Part shown: one piece after another, positions 48,364 through 56,857 of the stretch | Position numbering within the stretch: the first letter of the stretch is position 1 | How the letters are laid out: every line of letters starts with the position of its first letter | NCBI RefSeq assembly: GCF_000364705.1 | Contig: NZ_AQOH01000312.1 | Location: forward strand, 1 to 64,000 | Origin: Pseudomonas fuscovaginae SE-1 | GTDB taxonomy: Bacteria; Pseudomonadota; Gammaproteobacteria; Pseudomonadales; Pseudomonadaceae | Direction: 5' to 3' | DNA length: 64,000 bases | Translations under genes and position numbers: made by a program | The notes under the pieces: model-generated | Databases searched by the model: none | Told to the model about the DNA's origin: nothing | The model's input: only the letters and a program-made list of their open reading frames with translations

Positions 48364-48954
48364 TTACTTGGCGGTTTCCAGGCTGGCTGCACGTGCGTAG
48401 GGCAGCGCACTCTCGGTACCTTTCAAGGCAGCTTGCTGTGCATGCTGGCGCAGGTAGCCTGGCAGACGCTGATCCCAACCGGCCTGGCCTTGTTGCAGCA
48501 CACCGTTGGCCATCGGCCCGGTAGGCTCGGAGCCTTCAGTATAGCCGGCCAATACTGCCGGGCCCTTCGCCGTCGGCGCGGCCAGACCAGGCTGGTTGGA
48601 TTGCTGGGCCAGTTGAGCGCCGGCAATCTCGTCCTGGTTATAGAACCGCACACCGGCCAGGACCGCCATGGTCACCGAAGCGGCCACCGCCAGGCGACCG
48701 AGGGTGCGCCATGGGCCACGGGTGTTCCTGGCTGGCACGTCCTCGCCAGCCAGCGCCGCCGATACAGCCGATGCGATGTCCAGGCGCGGGTCCAACAGAT
48801 CCTTGTGCATCACTGCCCGGGCAACCTGGTAACGCGACCAGGTGGCACGGGTGTCGGCATCGTCGAGGGCATTGAGCACCCGACGCAATTCCAGTTCGTC
48901 CGCTTCGTTATCCATCACCGCGGACAGCGATTCCTGCAGGGCTTCACGACTCAT
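48364..48954 (-). CDS. mucA: Anti-sigma factor MucA
   Basis: A protein of 196 residues starting MSREALQESLSAVMDNEADE. The cytoplasmic N-terminal RseA domain (about 1-75) has LRRVLNALDDADTRATWSRYQVARAVM; one membrane helix lies at about 87-105; the periplasmic tail follows. It holds AlgU at the membrane until AlgW-type proteolysis under envelope stress. The reading frame is full length, so there is no mucoidy-type truncation here. The ending LETAK lacks the usual -VF/-WF motif only in being charged, which is compatible with a natural C-terminus. Confidence 0.95.
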   Translation of the reverse strand: MSREALQESLSAVMDNEADELELRRVLNALDDADTRATWSRYQVARAVMHKDLLDPRLDIASAVSAALAGEDVPARNTRGPWRTLGRLAVAASVTMAVLAGVRFYNQDEIAGAQLAQQSNQPGLAAPTAKGPAVLAGYTEGSEPTGPMANGVLQQGQAGWDQRLPGYLRQHAQQAALKGTESALPYARAASLETAK

Positions 48955-48985
48955 GACGGTTCCTCTCTTGGCTGTCGCCGCTGTC

Positions 48986-49567
48986 TCAGGTTTCCTGCAA
49001 CAACGGTTGCAGGGCTTTATCGATGGCCTCCCGAGCGCGGAAAATCCGGGAGCGCACGGTGCCCACCGGACATTGCATGACGGCTGCAATGTCCTCATAA
49101 CTCAGACCGTCAAATTCACGTAAAGTTAACGCTGTACGCAAATCTTCCGGCAGTTGCTGGATGGTTCGATGGACGGTGCCTTCGATTTCATCCCGGAGCA
49201 ACGCACGCTCCGGCGATTCGAGATCCTTGAGGCCATGGTCGCCATCGTAGAACTCGGCATCTTCGGAACTGACATCGCTGTCTGGAGGCCTGCGACCGCG
49301 GGACACCAGATAGTTTTTCGCCGTGTTGATGGCGATGCGGTACAGCCAGGTATAAAACGCACTGTCACCGCGGAAATTTCCCAGAGCACGGTAGGCCTTG
49401 ATAAACGCTTCCTGTGCAACATCCTGGGCTTCATGGGTGTCGTGCACAAAGCGCACGATCAACCCGAGAATTTTGTGCTGGTATTTCAGCACTAGCAGAT
49501 CAAAAGCCCGCCTGTCGCCGCGTTGCACGCGTTCGACCAGCTGCTGATCCTCTTCCTGGGTTAGCAT
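48986..49567 (-). CDS. algU: ECF sigma factor AlgU (RpoE/sigma22)
   Basis: A protein of 193 residues starting MLTQEEDQQLVERVQRGDRR. Region 2 has HEAQDVAQEAFIKAYRALGNF and FYTWLYRIAINTAKNYLVSRGRR; region 4 has LRTALTLREFDGLSYEDIAAVMQCPVGTVRSRIFRAREAIDK. It controls alginate, osmotic and envelope stress genes. First gene of algU-mucA-mucB-mucD. Two AlgU-type promoters lie upstream, so it activates its own transcription. Confidence 0.98.
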   Translation of the reverse strand: MLTQEEDQQLVERVQRGDRRAFDLLVLKYQHKILGLIVRFVHDTHEAQDVAQEAFIKAYRALGNFRGDSAFYTWLYRIAINTAKNYLVSRGRRPPDSDVSSEDAEFYDGDHGLKDLESPERALLRDEIEGTVHRTIQQLPEDLRTALTLREFDGLSYEDIAAVMQCPVGTVRSRIFRAREAIDKALQPLLQET

Positions 49568-49625
49568 GAATGCTCCTCATAGGACTTGAAGGAGGCTGCC
49601 ATTGCTAATCGATCAGGCTTGCAAA

Positions 49626-49653
49626 CATAGACTCGGACTGTCGGCAAAAGTTC
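49626..49653 (-). promoter_or_regulatory. AlgU-dependent promoter, proximal
   Basis: On the minus strand GAACTT (49653-49648), 16 bases, TCTATG (49631-49626). This matches the AlgU/RpoE pattern GAACTT-N16-TCTGA and lies about 60 bases before the algU ATG. Confidence 0.82.
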
Positions 49654-49817
49654 TCCCCCTTCAAGCAAGTTTCCTGCGACCCTTCAAACGGGCCCACACG
49701 AAAAACGCAGTACGGCCCTGGCCGGCTGCGTGAATGATCTTGTCGTCGAATCCGCTGGCGCAGCCTTCTTCAGACTACGCAGACAACCGACGCTGTCCCC
49801 TTCTTTTTGCACCTGCC

Positions 49818-49845
49818 TATGGAGCCCGGGGCGTTTTAAAAGTTC
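49818..49845 (-). promoter_or_regulatory. AlgU-dependent promoter, distal
   Basis: GAACTT (49845-49840), 16 bases, TCCATA (49823-49818) on the minus strand. It is a second AlgU-type promoter about 190 bases upstream of the first, recalling the P1/P3 pair of P. aeruginosa algU. Confidence 0.7.
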
Positions 49846-50130
49846 CCGGACACACCCGCAAGTAATAGCATTGTGCCGTTCCCCTGGGCAAAGGCGGCAT
49901 GAACCTTGTTATAGCCGAAAAATCATCGTGTTACCGTGCAAAACCATATGCACGATGGCCTGGAGTGGCGCACACTTCCCGCCCGCAGTAATTTCACAAT
50001 GCCACGAAGGCCCGGCTATTGTGCCGATCCCCCCCAGCAGTTACCAGTGGGCCGTGTGGCAAGTTCCGAGCCCTGACTGGACCGGGCCCAACGCACCTTT
50101 CGCGCGGTGCTTTTTTTCGGATTGATTGAG

Positions 50131-51747
50131 ATGAGCCAACATTTTCAACACGATGTGCTGGTGATTGGCAGCGGCGCCGCCGGCCTGAGCCTGGCGCTGA
50201 CCCTGCCGGGCCATCTGCGCATTGCCGTGCTGAGCAAGGGCGACCTGGCCAACGGTTCGACCTTCTGGGCCCAGGGAGGGGTCGCGGCGGTACTGGACGA
50301 TACCGACACGGTGCAGTCTCATGTCGAGGACACCCTCAACGCTGGCGGCGGTCTGTGCCATGAGGACGCGGTGCGTTTCACCGTCGAGCACAGCCGCGAG
50401 GCCATTCAATGGCTGATCGACCAGGGCGTGCCGTTCACCCGCGATGAAGAGGCCAATGTCGACGACGGCGGCTTCGAGTTCCACCTGACCCGCGAGGGCG
50501 GCCACAGCCACCGGCGTATCATCCACGCCGCCGATGCCACCGGCGCGGCGATCTTCCGAACCCTGTTGGAGCAGGCCCGGCAACGCCCGAACATCGAGCT
50601 GCTGGAACAGCGCGTAGCGGTCGACCTGATCACCGAGAAACGCCTGGGCCTGGACGGCGAGCGCTGCCTGGGCGCCTACGTGCTCGATCGCGGCACCGGC
50701 GAGGTCGATACCTACGGCGCACGCTTCACCGTCCTGGCCTCGGGCGGCGCGGCCAAGGTCTACCTCTATACCAGCAACCCCGACGGTGCCTGTGGCGACG
50801 GTATCGCCATGGCCTGGCGCTCGGGCTGCCGGGTGGCGAACCTGGAGTTCAACCAGTTCCACCCCACCTGCCTCTATCATCCGCAGGCCAAGAGCTTCCT
50901 GATCACCGAGGCCCTGCGCGGCGAAGGCGCACACCTGAAGCTGCCCAATGGCGAACGTTTCATGCCGCGCTTCGACCCGCGGGCGGAGCTGGCGCCACGG
51001 GATATCGTCGCCCGGGCCATCGACCACGAGATGAAGCGCCTGGGGATCGACTGCGTCTACCTGGACATCAGCCACAAGCCCGAAGCCTTCATCAAGACGC
51101 ACTTTCCGACGGTGTACGAACGCTGCCTGGCGTTCTCCATCGACATCACCCGCCAGCCGATCCCGGTGGTGCCCGCGGCGCATTACACCTGCGGCGGCAT
51201 CCTCGTCGACCAGCAGGGCCGCACCGACGTTCCCGGCCTGTATGCGATCGGCGAAACCAGCTTCACCGGCCTGCATGGCGCCAACCGCATGGCCAGCAAC
51301 TCGCTGCTCGAATGTTTCGTGTATGCCCGCTCGGCCGCCGCCGACATCCTCCGGCAACTGCCGCAGGTCGCCCAGCCCATCGCCCTGCCGAGCTGGGATG
51401 CCAGCCAGGTGACCGACTCCGACGAGGACGTGATCATCGCCCACAACTGGGACGAGCTGCGGCGTTTCATGTGGGACTACGTGGGCATCGTGCGCACCAG
51501 CAAGCGCCTGCAACGGGCCCAGCACCGGGTACGCCTGCTGCTGGACGAGATCGACGAGTTCTACAGCAACTACAAGGTCAGTCGCGATCTGATCGAGTTG
51601 CGCAACCTGGCCCAAGTGGCCGAGCTGATGATCCGCTCGGCCATGGAGCGCAAGGAGAGCCGTGGCCTGCACTACACCCTCGACTATCCGGGCCAGTTGT
51701 CCGAGGCCCTGGACACTATCCTGGTGCCGCCCACCTACGCCGGCTGA
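50131..51747 (+). CDS. nadB: L-aspartate oxidase
   Basis: A protein of 538 residues starting MSQHFQHDVLVIGSGAAGLS, with the FAD-binding GSGAAG loop. Further motifs are SFWAQGGVAAV-like GSTFWAQGGVAAVLDDTDT, EGGHSHRRIIHAADATG, LEFNQFHPTCLYHP and PAAHYTCGGILVD. It oxidises aspartate to iminoaspartate, the first step of NAD synthesis. It is divergent from algU, as in other pseudomonads. Its end overlaps the end of the convergent ygfX gene by about 30 bases. Confidence 0.98.
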   Translation: MSQHFQHDVLVIGSGAAGLSLALTLPGHLRIAVLSKGDLANGSTFWAQGGVAAVLDDTDTVQSHVEDTLNAGGGLCHEDAVRFTVEHSREAIQWLIDQGVPFTRDEEANVDDGGFEFHLTREGGHSHRRIIHAADATGAAIFRTLLEQARQRPNIELLEQRVAVDLITEKRLGLDGERCLGAYVLDRGTGEVDTYGARFTVLASGGAAKVYLYTSNPDGACGDGIAMAWRSGCRVANLEFNQFHPTCLYHPQAKSFLITEALRGEGAHLKLPNGERFMPRFDPRAELAPRDIVARAIDHEMKRLGIDCVYLDISHKPEAFIKTHFPTVYERCLAFSIDITRQPIPVVPAAHYTCGGILVDQQGRTDVPGLYAIGETSFTGLHGANRMASNSLLECFVYARSAAADILRQLPQVAQPIALPSWDASQVTDSDEDVIIAHNWDELRRFMWDYVGIVRTSKRLQRAQHRVRLLLDEIDEFYSNYKVSRDLIELRNLAQVAELMIRSAMERKESRGLHYTLDYPGQLSEALDTILVPPTYAG

Positions 51748-52168
51748 ACTTGAGCCGCACGCGCAGGCGCCGATGCTCGTCGTGCGCCAGCGCGTCGCGA
51801 GGCACGCTGAGCGAGCGCGGCAGCCAATGCCCTGGCTGGCGAAAGCGCAGCACCACCAGCCAGGGCAAGGCCAGGCTGTCGCGACATAACCGCACCGGCT
51901 GCCAGCCCCCGGCCCGACTCCACAACTGCCAGCCCCGCTCGTCCCGACGCAGTCCGGTAAAAGCCGCCGAATGGCTCAGCAGGATCTGTCGCGGCAGCAC
52001 CCAGGCGGCGTGCATCAGGCAGGCGAAAGCCCCGGACAGGCTTGCCCAGAGCGGAATGACCAGCAGGAACCAGGACAACAGCGCGAGCCCCAGGGCCGCG
52101 AGATACGCCGCCAGCAACAGCCGTGAGGCCCGCCAGCGGCATTCGAAGCGATTACTTGGGCTGAACAC
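51716..52168 (-). CDS. YgfX/CptA family membrane protein
   Basis: A protein of 150 residues from a GTG overlapping the end of sdhE by 17 bases. Two hydrophobic helices (about 16-50) are followed by a basic cytoplasmic part with W-LWSRAGGWQPVRL and the L--LPWLVVLRFR pattern of the YgfX family. In E. coli the sdhE-ygfX pair was once described as an antitoxin/toxin; its role here is unproven. It is conserved next to sdhE in gammaproteobacteria. Confidence 0.85.
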   Translation of the reverse strand: MFSPSNRFECRWRASRLLLAAYLAALGLALLSWFLLVIPLWASLSGAFACLMHAAWVLPRQILLSHSAAFTGLRRDERGWQLWSRAGGWQPVRLCRDSLALPWLVVLRFRQPGHWLPRSLSVPRDALAHDEHRRLRVRLKFSRRRWAAPG

Positions 52169-52406
52169 GGTCCAGGATCATGCGCACCATGCGCTGCAGT
52201 TCCGGATCCGGCGACTCGGAACGTTCCATGAACCAGCCGAACATGTCCTGGTCCTCGCACTCGAGCAGATTGCGATAGCACTCGCGGTCGGCGTCATTGA
52301 GATGCGGGTACACCTCCTTGACGAACGGTACCAGCAGCACGTCCAGTTCCAGCATGCCGCGGCGGCTGTGCCAATAGAGGCGATTGAGTTCTACATCTTC
52401 GACCAT
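52152..52406 (-). CDS. sdhE: FAD assembly factor SdhE
   Basis: A protein of 84 residues starting MVEDVELNRLYWHSRRGMLE. The R-G-xx-E motif (SRRGMLELDVLL) is the site that helps attach FAD to succinate dehydrogenase. Also YRNLLECEDQDMFGWFME. The start at 52406 has GGAGCG upstream and fits the family length. Paired with ygfX and divergent from ygfZ, a conserved neighbourhood. Confidence 0.95.
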   Translation of the reverse strand: MVEDVELNRLYWHSRRGMLELDVLLVPFVKEVYPHLNDADRECYRNLLECEDQDMFGWFMERSESPDPELQRMVRMILDRVQPK

Positions 52407-52557
52407 GGAGCGCTCCTCGAATTTGGGCGCAAGTATACAGGCCTGATCGACGTCGCACAGTCGGCTTTGGTCGGCATTGCCCGGCGTTTTGCGAACTATC
52501 CATTTCCAGGGCGCCCCTCTATGATGTGTACCAGACCTTTTCATGCTGCGAAGACTC

Positions 52558-53499
52558 ATGGCCGATTCCGCTTTTTTCTGCACCCTGTCCCACGAAGGCG
52601 TTCTCGCTGTCCGCGGCGCCGAAGCCGGCAAGTTCCTGCAAGGCCAGTTGACCTGCAACCTCAATTACCTCAGCGATACCCGCGCCAGCCTCGGCGCGCG
52701 CTGTACGCAAAAAGGCCGCATGCAATCGAGCTTCCGCATCCTGCTCGAAGGTGACGGCGTGTTGCTGGCCATGGCCAGCGAGCTGCTCGAGCCGCAACTG
52801 GCGGACCTGAAGAAATACGCGGTGTTCTCCAAGGCCAGGCTCACCGACGAAAGCACCGGCTGGGTCCGTTTCGGTCTCGGCGAAGCCGACGTCTGCCTGG
52901 CCGGCCTGGGCCTGCCACTGCCTGCCGACAGCGATAGCGTGGCAAGGGCCGACGGTCTGATCGCGGTGCGTGTATCGCCCGGGCGCAGTGAACTCTGGGT
53001 ACCGGCCGAGCAGGCCGAAAACGTCCGGGCCCGATTGGCCAGCCAACTGGGCGAGGCCGATCTCAACAGTTGGCTGCTCGGCCAGGTGCGTGCAGGCATC
53101 GGCCAGGTCATGCCACAGACCCGCGAACTGTTCATCCCGCAGATGCTCAACCTGCAGGCCGTCGGCGGCGTCAGCTTCAAGAAGGGCTGCTACACCGGCC
53201 AGGAAATCGTCGCGCGCATGCAGTACCTGGGCAAGCTCAAGCGTCGCCTGTATCGCCTGGCGCTGAGCAGCGAACAACTGCCGCAACCAGGCAGCGAGCT
53301 GTTCTCGCCATCGCACAACAGTTCGATCGGTGAAGTGGTGATCGCGGCCAGGGCCGAGGGTGGCATCGAACTGCTGGCCGTCCTGCAGGCCGAAGCGGCC
53401 GAAGAAGGCACGGTCCACCTGGGCGACCTGCAAGGGCCGTTGCTGACCCTGCTGGACCTGCCTTATCAACTGGACCGCGACCGCGAAATCCAGCGTTAA
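52558..53499 (+). CDS. ygfZ: Folate-binding Fe-S cluster repair protein YgfZ
   Basis: A protein of 313 residues starting MADSAFFCTLSHEGVLAVRG. The family signature K-GC-TGQE is present as FKKGCYTGQEIVARMQYLGK, and the N-terminal part has KFLQGQLTCNLNYLSD and GARCTQKGRMQSSFRI, as in GcvT-like folds. It uses tetrahydrofolate to help maintain certain Fe-S enzymes. The start at 52558 follows homologues; an ATG at 52543 is five codons upstream. Confidence 0.94.
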   Translation: MADSAFFCTLSHEGVLAVRGAEAGKFLQGQLTCNLNYLSDTRASLGARCTQKGRMQSSFRILLEGDGVLLAMASELLEPQLADLKKYAVFSKARLTDESTGWVRFGLGEADVCLAGLGLPLPADSDSVARADGLIAVRVSPGRSELWVPAEQAENVRARLASQLGEADLNSWLLGQVRAGIGQVMPQTRELFIPQMLNLQAVGGVSFKKGCYTGQEIVARMQYLGKLKRRLYRLALSSEQLPQPGSELFSPSHNSSIGEVVIAARAEGGIELLAVLQAEAAEEGTVHLGDLQGPLLTLLDLPYQLDRDREIQR

Positions 53500-53523
53500 A
53501 TTGCACCGCTGTAGAGAGCACGA

Positions 53524-54345
53524 ATGAACAGTCTGGCGGAAAAGGTCCTACAGGACTTGGTAGCGGCCATCGATAACGATGACCTGGTTCTGCCCACGCT
53601 GCCGGAGGTCGCCCTGAAGATTCGCGAGGCGGCCGAGGATCCGGAGATCAGCGTCAGTACCTTGAGCAAGGTGATCGGTGTCGACACCGCGCTGTCGGCG
53701 CGCCTGATCAAGGTGGTCAACAGCCCGTTGCTGCGCGCCAGCCATGAAGTGACCGACCTGTATACCGCCATCACCCGGCTGGGAGTGAACTACAGCAGCA
53801 ACCTGGCGATCGGCCTGGTGATGGAACAGATCTTCCACGCCCGCTCGGAAGTGGTGGAACAGAAGATGCGTGAGGTCTGGCGCAAGAGCCTGGAGATTGC
53901 CGGGATCTGCTACGTACTGTGCCGCGACTTCACCCAGCTCAAGCCGGACCAGGCCGCTCTCGGCGGGCTGGTGCACCAGATCGGCGTATTGCCGATCCTG
54001 ACCTACGCCGAGGATCACTACGAACTGCTGGCCGACCCGCTGAGCCTGGACCATGTGATCGACAGCATCCACCCGGTGCTGGGCGACAAGCTGCTGCGCG
54101 TCTGGGACTTCCCGGAGCGGCTGGTCAGATTGCCGAGCCAGTACCTGGATCTGGGCCGGGACAGCGCCATCATCGATTACCCGGACCTGGTGCAGATCGC
54201 CACGGTGTTCTGCCATCAGGGCACGACGCAGGCCTTTGCCCATGTCGACCCGACCAGCCTGCCGGCCTTCAGGAAACTGGGGCTGGCCCCGGACAATGTG
54301 GCCTGGGTCGAGCAGCTCAATGATGCGCGGATGATGCTCAACTAG
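53524..54345 (+). CDS. HDOD domain signalling protein
   Basis: A protein of 273 residues starting MNSLAEKVLQDLVAAIDNDD. The HDOD domain (about 15-215) shows LPTLPEVALKIREAAEDPEISVSTLSKVIGVDTALSARLIKVVNSP and a TRLGV-YSSNLAIG segment. No GGDEF, EAL or receiver domain is attached. HDOD proteins act in stress, motility and signalling in Pseudomonas by unknown chemistry. It lies 24 bases after ygfZ and is probably co-transcribed. Confidence 0.92.
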   Translation: MNSLAEKVLQDLVAAIDNDDLVLPTLPEVALKIREAAEDPEISVSTLSKVIGVDTALSARLIKVVNSPLLRASHEVTDLYTAITRLGVNYSSNLAIGLVMEQIFHARSEVVEQKMREVWRKSLEIAGICYVLCRDFTQLKPDQAALGGLVHQIGVLPILTYAEDHYELLADPLSLDHVIDSIHPVLGDKLLRVWDFPERLVRLPSQYLDLGRDSAIIDYPDLVQIATVFCHQGTTQAFAHVDPTSLPAFRKLGLAPDNVAWVEQLNDARMMLN

Positions 54346-54373
54346 AGAACGGCGATGCCTGGTTCGCCCCCGC

Positions 54374-55759
54374 CTAACCGGCGATGAAACTCACCCGCAC
54401 CTTAAGCCCGCACTGTTCGCCATCATGCAGGCTGATCTGTGCCAGGTGCGCGCGACAGATCTCGCCGACGATCGCCAGGCCCAACCCCGAACCCACGCCC
54501 TGCTGGTTGCGCCGATAGAAGCGCTCGAACACCCGGTCACGCTCCTCCAGCGGAATACCCGGCCCATCGTCCTCCACTTCCAGCACCGCCGGCGCACCGA
54601 CCCGCAGGATCACGTTGCCGCCAGCCGGGGTGTGGGCCAAGGCGTTGTCCACCAGGTTGCTCAACAGTTCATTGAGCAGGGTCGGCTCGCCACGCAGCCA
54701 CACCGGTTCATCCGCCTCGAGCGCCAACGCCACGCCACGGGCATGGGCCAACGGTGCCATCGCCATGCCCAGTTCCCGGGCCAGTTGGCTCAAGTCGAGC
54801 AACTGCGCGCCCCCTTCGGCAATCGCCCGCGCTCCATTCTCCACCCGGGCCATCGACAGCAGCTGGTTGGCCAGATGGGTCAGGCGATCGGTGCCCTGGG
54901 CCGCCGTTTCCAGGGTACTGCGCCAGGTATTGGCATCCGAGGCCCGCAGTCCCAGTTCCAGGCGTGCCTTCAGTGCCGCCAGGGGGGTACGCAGTTCATG
55001 GGCGGCGTCGGCGATGAACTGTTCCTGGCGCTCGAACTGCCGGCGCAGGCGCTCGGTGAAATGGTTGAGAGCACGCACCAGCGGCCACAACTCGCGCTGC
55101 ACCTCGACCAGCGGCAGAGGCCGCAGGTCATCCGACTGACGCTCCTCCACCGCCGTGCGCAAGCGCTCCAACGGGCGCAGCGCGGCACTCACGGCGAACC
55201 ACACCAGCAGCAGCGCGCCCCCCGCCAGCATGCCCAGGCGCAACAATGTATCGGCCATCAGGCTGCGCGCCATGTTGACCCGCGCCTCATCGGTCTCGGC
55301 CACCCGGATCTCCGCCATGCCGTTCATGTTCGGCTCGCTGACCGCCTTGAGCAGGCTCACCACCCGCACCGGCTGGCCGCGATACTGCGCATCGTAGAAG
55401 CGTGCCAGGGCCGGGTAGTCATCGGTACGCGGCGTGCCGGGCGGGGGGGCTGGCAGGTTCTCGTAGCCGGAAATCAACTGCTGGTGAATGTCGTTGACCT
55501 GGTAGTAGATCCGCCCGGCGCTGTCGTAGGCGAAAGTGTCGAGGGCGACATAGGGCACATCGGCGCTGAGGGTGCCGTCGCGCTGCGAGAGGCCGGCGGC
55601 GATGGTGCGTGCCGAAGCCAGCAGTGTTCGGTCATAGGCGGTGTCGGCGGCCTCGCGGCCGTTCCAGTAGGCGCTCCAGCCACTGGCGAGCATCAGCACC
55701 ACCAGCAACAGCGCGAGGTTCCACAGCAAGCGCCAACGCAGGCTGCCCGGCTTATGCAT
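54374..55759 (-). CDS. tctE: Sensor histidine kinase TctE
   Basis: A protein of 461 residues starting MHKPGSLRWRLLWNLALLLV. Two membrane helices (about 10-28 and 165-188) flank a periplasmic sensor of the TctE class. HAMP-like and HisKA parts follow (FIADAAHELRTPLAALKARL, phospho-His about 250), then the ATPase with LVDNALAHTP and LEVEDDGPGIP. It senses tricarboxylates. Its start overlaps tctD by 8 bases. Confidence 0.93.
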   Translation of the reverse strand: MHKPGSLRWRLLWNLALLLVVLMLASGWSAYWNGREAADTAYDRTLLASARTIAAGLSQRDGTLSADVPYVALDTFAYDSAGRIYYQVNDIHQQLISGYENLPAPPPGTPRTDDYPALARFYDAQYRGQPVRVVSLLKAVSEPNMNGMAEIRVAETDEARVNMARSLMADTLLRLGMLAGGALLLVWFAVSAALRPLERLRTAVEERQSDDLRPLPLVEVQRELWPLVRALNHFTERLRRQFERQEQFIADAAHELRTPLAALKARLELGLRASDANTWRSTLETAAQGTDRLTHLANQLLSMARVENGARAIAEGGAQLLDLSQLARELGMAMAPLAHARGVALALEADEPVWLRGEPTLLNELLSNLVDNALAHTPAGGNVILRVGAPAVLEVEDDGPGIPLEERDRVFERFYRRNQQGVGSGLGLAIVGEICRAHLAQISLHDGEQCGLKVRVSFIAG

Positions 55760-56423
55760 CGCGGGCTTCCAGCAGGTAGCCGAGGCCGCGAAAGGTCACG
55801 ATGGCCACTGCGTGGCCATCGAGCTTCTTGCGCAGCCGATGCACATAGATCTCGATGGCATCGGCGCTGGCCTCCTCGTCCAGGCCGAACACCTGGGACG
55901 CCAGTTGCTCCTTGCTCATCACCCGCCCCGGGCGGGCGACCAGCGCCTCGAGCACCGCCTGTTCGCGGGAAGTCAGGGTCAACAACTGGTCACCGAGGGT
56001 GAAACGGCGGGTGTCGAGGTCGTAGACCAGTTCCCCGCAGCGCTGCTGCCGTTCGCCACCCAGCACGCTGCGGCGCAGCAGTGCCTTGACCCGTGCCTCC
56101 AGTTCCGTGAGTTCGAAGGGTTTGGCCAGGTAGTCATCGGCCCCCAGATTCAGGCCATGCACCCGATCCTTCACATCGCTGCGGGCGGTCAGCATCAAGA
56201 CCGGCAGGTTCTTGCCCCGTGCACGCAACCGCGCCAGCACTTCGAAACCATCCATGCGCGGCAGACCCACATCGAGGATCGCCGCCGCATAGTCCTCGCT
56301 GCCCAGAGCCAGGTCCGCCGCCACCCCGTCGTGCAGTACATCCACGGTCAGCCCCGTACTCTTGAGCGCCTGGGCGACACTTTCGGCCAACTGCAGATGA
56401 TCTTCGACCAAGAGTACACGCAT
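55752..56423 (-). CDS. tctD: Response regulator TctD
   Basis: A protein of 223 residues starting MRVLLVEDHLQLAESVAQAL. The receiver has the phospho-acceptor Asp51 (AAILDVGLPRMDGFEV), Thr and Lys switch residues (MLTARSD, DYLAKPFEL). An OmpR-type winged helix ends the protein (SADAIEIYVHRLRKKLDG, IVTFRGLGYLLE). It should activate the divergent tctCBA genes in response to TctE. Confidence 0.95.
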   Translation of the reverse strand: MRVLLVEDHLQLAESVAQALKSTGLTVDVLHDGVAADLALGSEDYAAAILDVGLPRMDGFEVLARLRARGKNLPVLMLTARSDVKDRVHGLNLGADDYLAKPFELTELEARVKALLRRSVLGGERQQRCGELVYDLDTRRFTLGDQLLTLTSREQAVLEALVARPGRVMSKEQLASQVFGLDEEASADAIEIYVHRLRKKLDGHAVAIVTFRGLGYLLEARDA

Positions 56424-56857
56424 GAATTTTCCACCTCTGACTGGGACGGCCAAACGCCCTTTCGAGCACGGAGTTTACCCAATAAACGTAGCGCCGCTAG
56501 CCGCCCGGGCCCATGTTTATCGGGGCCGGGCGGATGAAAGGTTGGTGAAAGGTTCGCTCGCTAGAGTCTCTCCACGGACAGTTCCGCCTATCGCTGCCAG
56601 CAGCGCCCGGCTGTCCGAAAATGGCAAGGCCACGAGAAACGCCACGATGCGTTTTCGTCAAGAACAAGAACAATAACGGAGTCCGACACGATGCTGCCTC
56701 TACAGCCTCAGGCATTTGCGCCTGCCCGTTTTTTTCGTTCCCTTCCTCCTGACCGACCTCCCGCACCACGCTGACGAATGCGCGCATCCGCCCGCACGCC
56801 ACGCTATTGCCCCGTGGAAACCATACGCCCATAACAACAACTCCCCCGGAGAGAACA
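56424..56857. other. Divergent tctD-tctC regulatory region
   Basis: 434 bases carrying the presumed TctD-controlled promoter. Two CA-rich motifs of the AANAANAA type lie at 56660-56677 and 56831-56840. The first stands before a GGAG and a 27-codon frame (56691-56774, MLPLQPQAFAPARFF...), a possible leader peptide. AGGC-N6-GCCT followed by CCCGTTTTTTT (56720-56737) lies inside that frame and looks like an attenuator-type hairpin. Confidence 0.5.
56660..56677 (+). promoter_or_regulatory. Crc/Hfq-like CA motif in the tct leader
   Basis: AAGAACAAGAACAATAAC is a run of AAN triplets immediately before a GGAG ribosome site. In Pseudomonas such motifs bind Hfq with Crc and block translation when preferred carbon sources are present. 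A shorter copy, ATAACAACAA, precedes tctC at 56831-56840. Confidence 0.6.

Larger units (their letters stand above)
49568..50130. other. Divergent algU-nadB intergenic region
   Basis: 563 bases without a convincing gene. It contains the two AlgU-type promoters for algU. A 131-codon plus-strand frame (from 49730) crosses them and has no family resemblance. The nadB start at 50131 has only a weak TTGAG ribosome site. Confidence 0.65.

Noticed and set aside
49730..50125. A 131-codon plus-strand frame before nadB
   Set aside because: It overlaps both AlgU-type promoters and has no family resemblance or ribosome site.
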